Part shown: piece after piece, positions 61,607-64,000 of the stretch
How positions within the stretch are numbered: the stretch's first letter is position 1
How the letters are laid out: each line of letters starts with the position of its first letter
NCBI GenBank assembly: GCA_949295905.1
Contig: CASFNA010000003.1
Span: 26,936-90,935 of the forward strand
Length of the DNA: 64,000 bases
Direction: 5' to 3'
DNA from: an uncultured Prevotellaceae bacterium
GTDB lineage: Bacteria > Bacteroidota > Bacteroidia > Bacteroidales > Bacteroidaceae
Notes under the pieces: generated by a model
Seen by the model: only the letters and a program-made list of their open reading frames with translations
Told to the model about the DNA's origin: nothing
Databases searched by the model: none
Translations under genes and position numbers: made by a program

Positions 61607-61702
61607 GCTTGCGGTCATGAGGTCTTTGGGTTATGCGGTCATACGGTATGCAGGCCATGCCGTATAACCTTAAGATCGTACAACCGCACAACCCGAATTT
61701 CA

Positions 61703-61790
61703 TTTTGCGGCATTTTATCTTCTAAAAGGCTGTCTTTTACCTTCTAAAAGGTTATCTTTGGGAACGCAAAACACGGCCTTTTGCAACGCC
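61703..61790. repeat. 22-bp unit array L11 (three units plus a degenerate one)
   Basis: Units at 61725, 61747 and 61769, with a degenerate one at 61703. Unit 2 contains TATCTTTG (61753-61760), which could serve as a -7 box for the GH32 gene. The preceding part of the gap (61607-61702) has GCGGTCATACGG-type words. Confidence 0.8.
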
Positions 61791-61793
61791 GTC

Positions 61794-61822
61794 CGTAACA
61801 TCTTGACATCCAGGATGTTACG
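61794..61822. other. CGTAACATC dyad in the leader of the GH32 gene
   Basis: CGTAACATC (61794-61802) and its exact complement (61814-61822), with another TAACATCC nearer the start codon. Possible operator or RNA hairpin. Confidence 0.5.
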
Positions 61823-61868
61823 TTCGGGCGTAAAAATCGTGAAAACATAACATCCAAACATACGTTAC

Positions 61869-63740
61869 ATGAAGACTATATCTTATCTTATCGCCGGCCT
61901 GGCGATGGCTTTCGCCCCGGCAACAGTTGGCGCACAGCAGGCCGACGGACTTACTTTTGAACATCACGGCGACACGCTCACCGTAGTGCATATCGGCAAA
62001 CAAGCCAAGTACCTGATACTCCCTATCGAGGAACTTAGCGGCGAAGCCAAGGTCAACGCCGACCCGCTGACGGGCGACGAGGTGCCAATGGACGTGCGCT
62101 TGGCCGTGAACAACACAGACTATTACGTGCCTTTCCCCCTCCCGGCGGGCACGAAGACCGTCACCGTGCGCCGCGCCCCGGCCTCAGCACAGTGCTGGGC
62201 GAAGATGAGCCTGAGCGACACTTTCGACACCACCAACACCGACTATTACCGCCCCCTGTACCACCACACGCCGCTGTACGGCTGGATGAACGACCCCAAC
62301 GGCATGGTATACAAGGACGGCGAGTACCATCTCTACTTCCAGCACAACCCCTACGGCTCTAAGTGGGGCAACATGCACTGGGGCCACTCCGTAAGCCGTG
62401 ACCTCATACACTGGCAGCATCTCGCCCCGGCCATTGCCCGCGACACCCTCGGCCACATCTTTTCGGGCAGTACGGTGGTTGACAAGGATGGCACCGCAGG
62501 CTATGGCAAGAACGCCATGATAGCCCTGTACACCTCGGCAAGCGACGAGCGCGGCCAGATACAGAGCATGGCTTGCAGCACCGACAACGGCCGCACGTAT
62601 AAGAAGTATGAGCATAACCCCGTGCTGACACCGTTCGACGGGCTTAAGGATTTCCGTGACCCGAAGGTGTTTTGGTACGCTCCTGACAAGAAATGGATAA
62701 TGATAGTCTCCGCCGACAAGGAGATGCGCTTCTACTCTTCGCACGACCTGAAGCAGTGGACATACATGAGCGCCTTCGGCAAAGGCTACGGCGCGCAGCC
62801 CAACCAGTTTGAATGTCCCGACTTCGTACAGATGCCCATCAACGGCGACAAGAACAACATGAAGTGGGTGATGATAGTAAATATCAATCCGGGCTGCATG
62901 TTCGGAGGCAGCGCGACGGAGTATTTCGTCGGCGATTTCGACGGAGAGAAGTTCACGTGCGACACCAAGCCCGACGTAGTGAAGTGGCTCGACTACGGCA
63001 AGGACCACTATGCCGCAGTGTGCATATCCAACACCGGCGACCGCACCATAAGCATACCATGGATGAGCAACTGGCAGTATGCCAACATAACGCCCATCCG
63101 CCAGTACCGCGGAGCTAACGGTCTGCCGCGCGAATTGTCACTCTACACCAAGGACGGGCAGACATACGTGGCTGCAAACGTAGTGAAAGAAGCCGCCTGC
63201 CTGCGTAAGGACAGCACCCTGCTCGGCGACCTCGCGGTGAACGGCAAGCGTGAGTTTACACCGATAGTGAAGGACAACGACGGCGCATACGAGCTGACTA
63301 TGACCGTTACTCCTGCGCAAGCTAAGACATCGGGCTTCACGCTTTCAAATGCGAAAGGCGAGAAAGTGAAGGTTTACTTCGACGCCGCCAACAACCGCCT
63401 CGTCATGGACCGCACCGAGAGCGGCATCACCGACCTGTCACAAGTAGGCAATTACGACGTCCACGCCAAGGAGACTGACGACCACCGCAAGCACCTCTCC
63501 GTGAACTACAAGAACGACTTTGCCCTCGGAACATGGGCTCCCCTCTCGCTCTGCGACGGCAAGACATACCGCTTGGACGTGTTCGTTGACAAGTGTTCGG
63601 TGGAAATCTTTGTTGATGGAGGCCGCATTGCGATGACCAACCTTGTGTTCCCCACCGAGCCTTACGACACCCTGACGCTCTACAGTGACGGCGGCGAGAT
63701 GCAGGTTAGGGGATTGAAGACGTATAAGTTAGGACTGTAA
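61869..63740 (+). CDS. GH32 beta-fructosidase (levanase/inulinase/invertase type)
   Basis: 623 residues. Signal peptide about 1-24 (FAPATVGAQQA), an N-terminal beta domain (about 25-125), the GH32 five-bladed propeller with nucleophile D142 (WMNDPNG), D264 in FRDPK and acid/base E315 in the ECP motif (FECPDF), and the C-terminal beta-sandwich (about 470-623, with DKCSVEIFVDGG). It cleaves beta-fructosidic bonds of sucrose, raffinose or fructans; exo or endo action cannot be told from sequence. It lies 262 bp after the receptor and 20 bp before a GH36 gene, so those two enzymes are cotranscribed. Confidence 0.95.
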   Translation: MKTISYLIAGLAMAFAPATVGAQQADGLTFEHHGDTLTVVHIGKQAKYLILPIEELSGEAKVNADPLTGDEVPMDVRLAVNNTDYYVPFPLPAGTKTVTVRRAPASAQCWAKMSLSDTFDTTNTDYYRPLYHHTPLYGWMNDPNGMVYKDGEYHLYFQHNPYGSKWGNMHWGHSVSRDLIHWQHLAPAIARDTLGHIFSGSTVVDKDGTAGYGKNAMIALYTSASDERGQIQSMACSTDNGRTYKKYEHNPVLTPFDGLKDFRDPKVFWYAPDKKWIMIVSADKEMRFYSSHDLKQWTYMSAFGKGYGAQPNQFECPDFVQMPINGDKNNMKWVMIVNINPGCMFGGSATEYFVGDFDGEKFTCDTKPDVVKWLDYGKDHYAAVCISNTGDRTISIPWMSNWQYANITPIRQYRGANGLPRELSLYTKDGQTYVAANVVKEAACLRKDSTLLGDLAVNGKREFTPIVKDNDGAYELTMTVTPAQAKTSGFTLSNAKGEKVKVYFDAANNRLVMDRTESGITDLSQVGNYDVHAKETDDHRKHLSVNYKNDFALGTWAPLSLCDGKTYRLDVFVDKCSVEIFVDGGRIAMTNLVFPTEPYDTLTLYSDGGEMQVRGLKTYKLGL

Positions 63741-63760
63741 CGTCTGAAAAAAATACGGAA

Positions 63761-64000
63761 ATGAGGAACATCATAATGTCAATCATAATGGCGGGAGCGG
63801 CGGTTGCCGCCCCCGCACAGGTTGAAACGCAGCCCAAGAACATACGCATTTCGACCGATGAGACCGACCTCGTGCTGCAAGTTGCGCCCAACGGGCGGCT
63901 TTATCAGGTATATTTCGGCGAGCGGCTGAAGCACGAAAGCGATTTGAACAGCCTCGAATGGAGCGTCCATGCAGGCTCTGACGGCTCGGTGTCAGAGCGC
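63761..64000 (+). CDS. GH36 alpha-galactosidase (5' part only)
   Basis: 80 codons to the right edge. Signal peptide about 1-20 (MSIIMAGAAVAAPAQ), then the GH36 N-terminal beta-sandwich pattern: IRISTDETDLVLQVAPNGRL, YQVYFGERL and SDGSVSER. The catalytic barrel is outside the window. GH36 enzymes remove alpha-galactose, for example from raffinose and stachyose. With GH32 on the same transcript, the pair could break raffinose-family sugars into galactose, glucose and fructose. Confidence 0.82.
   Translation, partial: MRNIIMSIIMAGAAVAAPAQVETQPKNIRISTDETDLVLQVAPNGRLYQVYFGERLKHESDLNSLEWSVHAGSDGSVSER

Noticed and set aside
6447-61790. 22-bp arrays as CRISPR
   Set aside because: Units are too short, spacers are about nine bases and partly conserved, and there are no cas genes.

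Overview
The window is chromosomal DNA from a Bacteroidota bacterium, order Bacteroidales, most likely Prevotellaceae. The evidence is two complete SusC/SusD pairs, a hybrid two-component regulator with a periplasmic sugar-binding domain, a GLPGLI-family protein, glycine-lipid type acyltransferases, T9SS-like C-terminal tails, and promoters of the Bacteroidales type (-33 TTTG, 19-bp spacer, -7 TAnnTTTG). Genes are GC-rich and gene ends are crowded with palindromic repeats. No rRNA, tRNA or CRISPR array was seen.

Layout. 1-4143: suf Fe-S cluster operon (sufB 3' end, sufC, sufD, sufS). 4241-6410: a small hypothetical gene, rnhB and a WYL regulator. 6835-25705: two head-to-head copies of a four-gene module, SusC - SusD - surface lipoprotein - secreted M6 metallopeptidase, mirrored about an 871-bp divergent control region. 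25818-26765: a tyrosine recombinase beside the mirrored pair. 27396-34963: gpmI, a giant 2-hydroxyacyl-CoA-dehydratase-activase-like protein, ung and a DUF3109 protein. 35056-35925: an AraC regulator. 36358-46498 (minus): the dcw cluster in the order mraZ-rsmH-ftsL-ftsI-murE-mraY-murD-ftsW, where it stops. 47269-49147: a glycine-lipid acyltransferase pair (glsA/glsB-like). 49261-54223: a membrane-anchored winged-helix regulator divergent from a GLPGLI protein and a TonB-dependent receptor. 54579-56069: cysS. 56131-64000: a saccharide locus with a hybrid two-component regulator, an outer-membrane receptor, a GH32 fructosidase and the start of a GH36 alpha-galactosidase, together suggesting sucrose/raffinose-type sugars.

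How genes work together. Each mirrored module looks like a peptide-acquisition locus: a secreted protease degrades protein outside the cell, and a lipoprotein/SusD/SusC complex captures and imports the products. The first 281 bp of the two susC genes and 23 bp upstream form a 304-bp inverted repeat (5 mismatches) around the divergent control region. Only the left side carries a recognisable promoter, so inversion of the segment between the arms could switch expression between the modules.

The intergenic DNA is unusual. Eleven arrays of 22-bp units share a near-palindromic AAAG..CTTT core. A second family (CCTCCCCGAGGGGAGG core) often occurs as inverted pairs and has entered coding sequence in the hybrid regulator. 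A third kind is long hairpins built from short words that differ from gap to gap. Many genes therefore end in, or begin at, repeat DNA, and many apparent small ORFs are only translated repeats.
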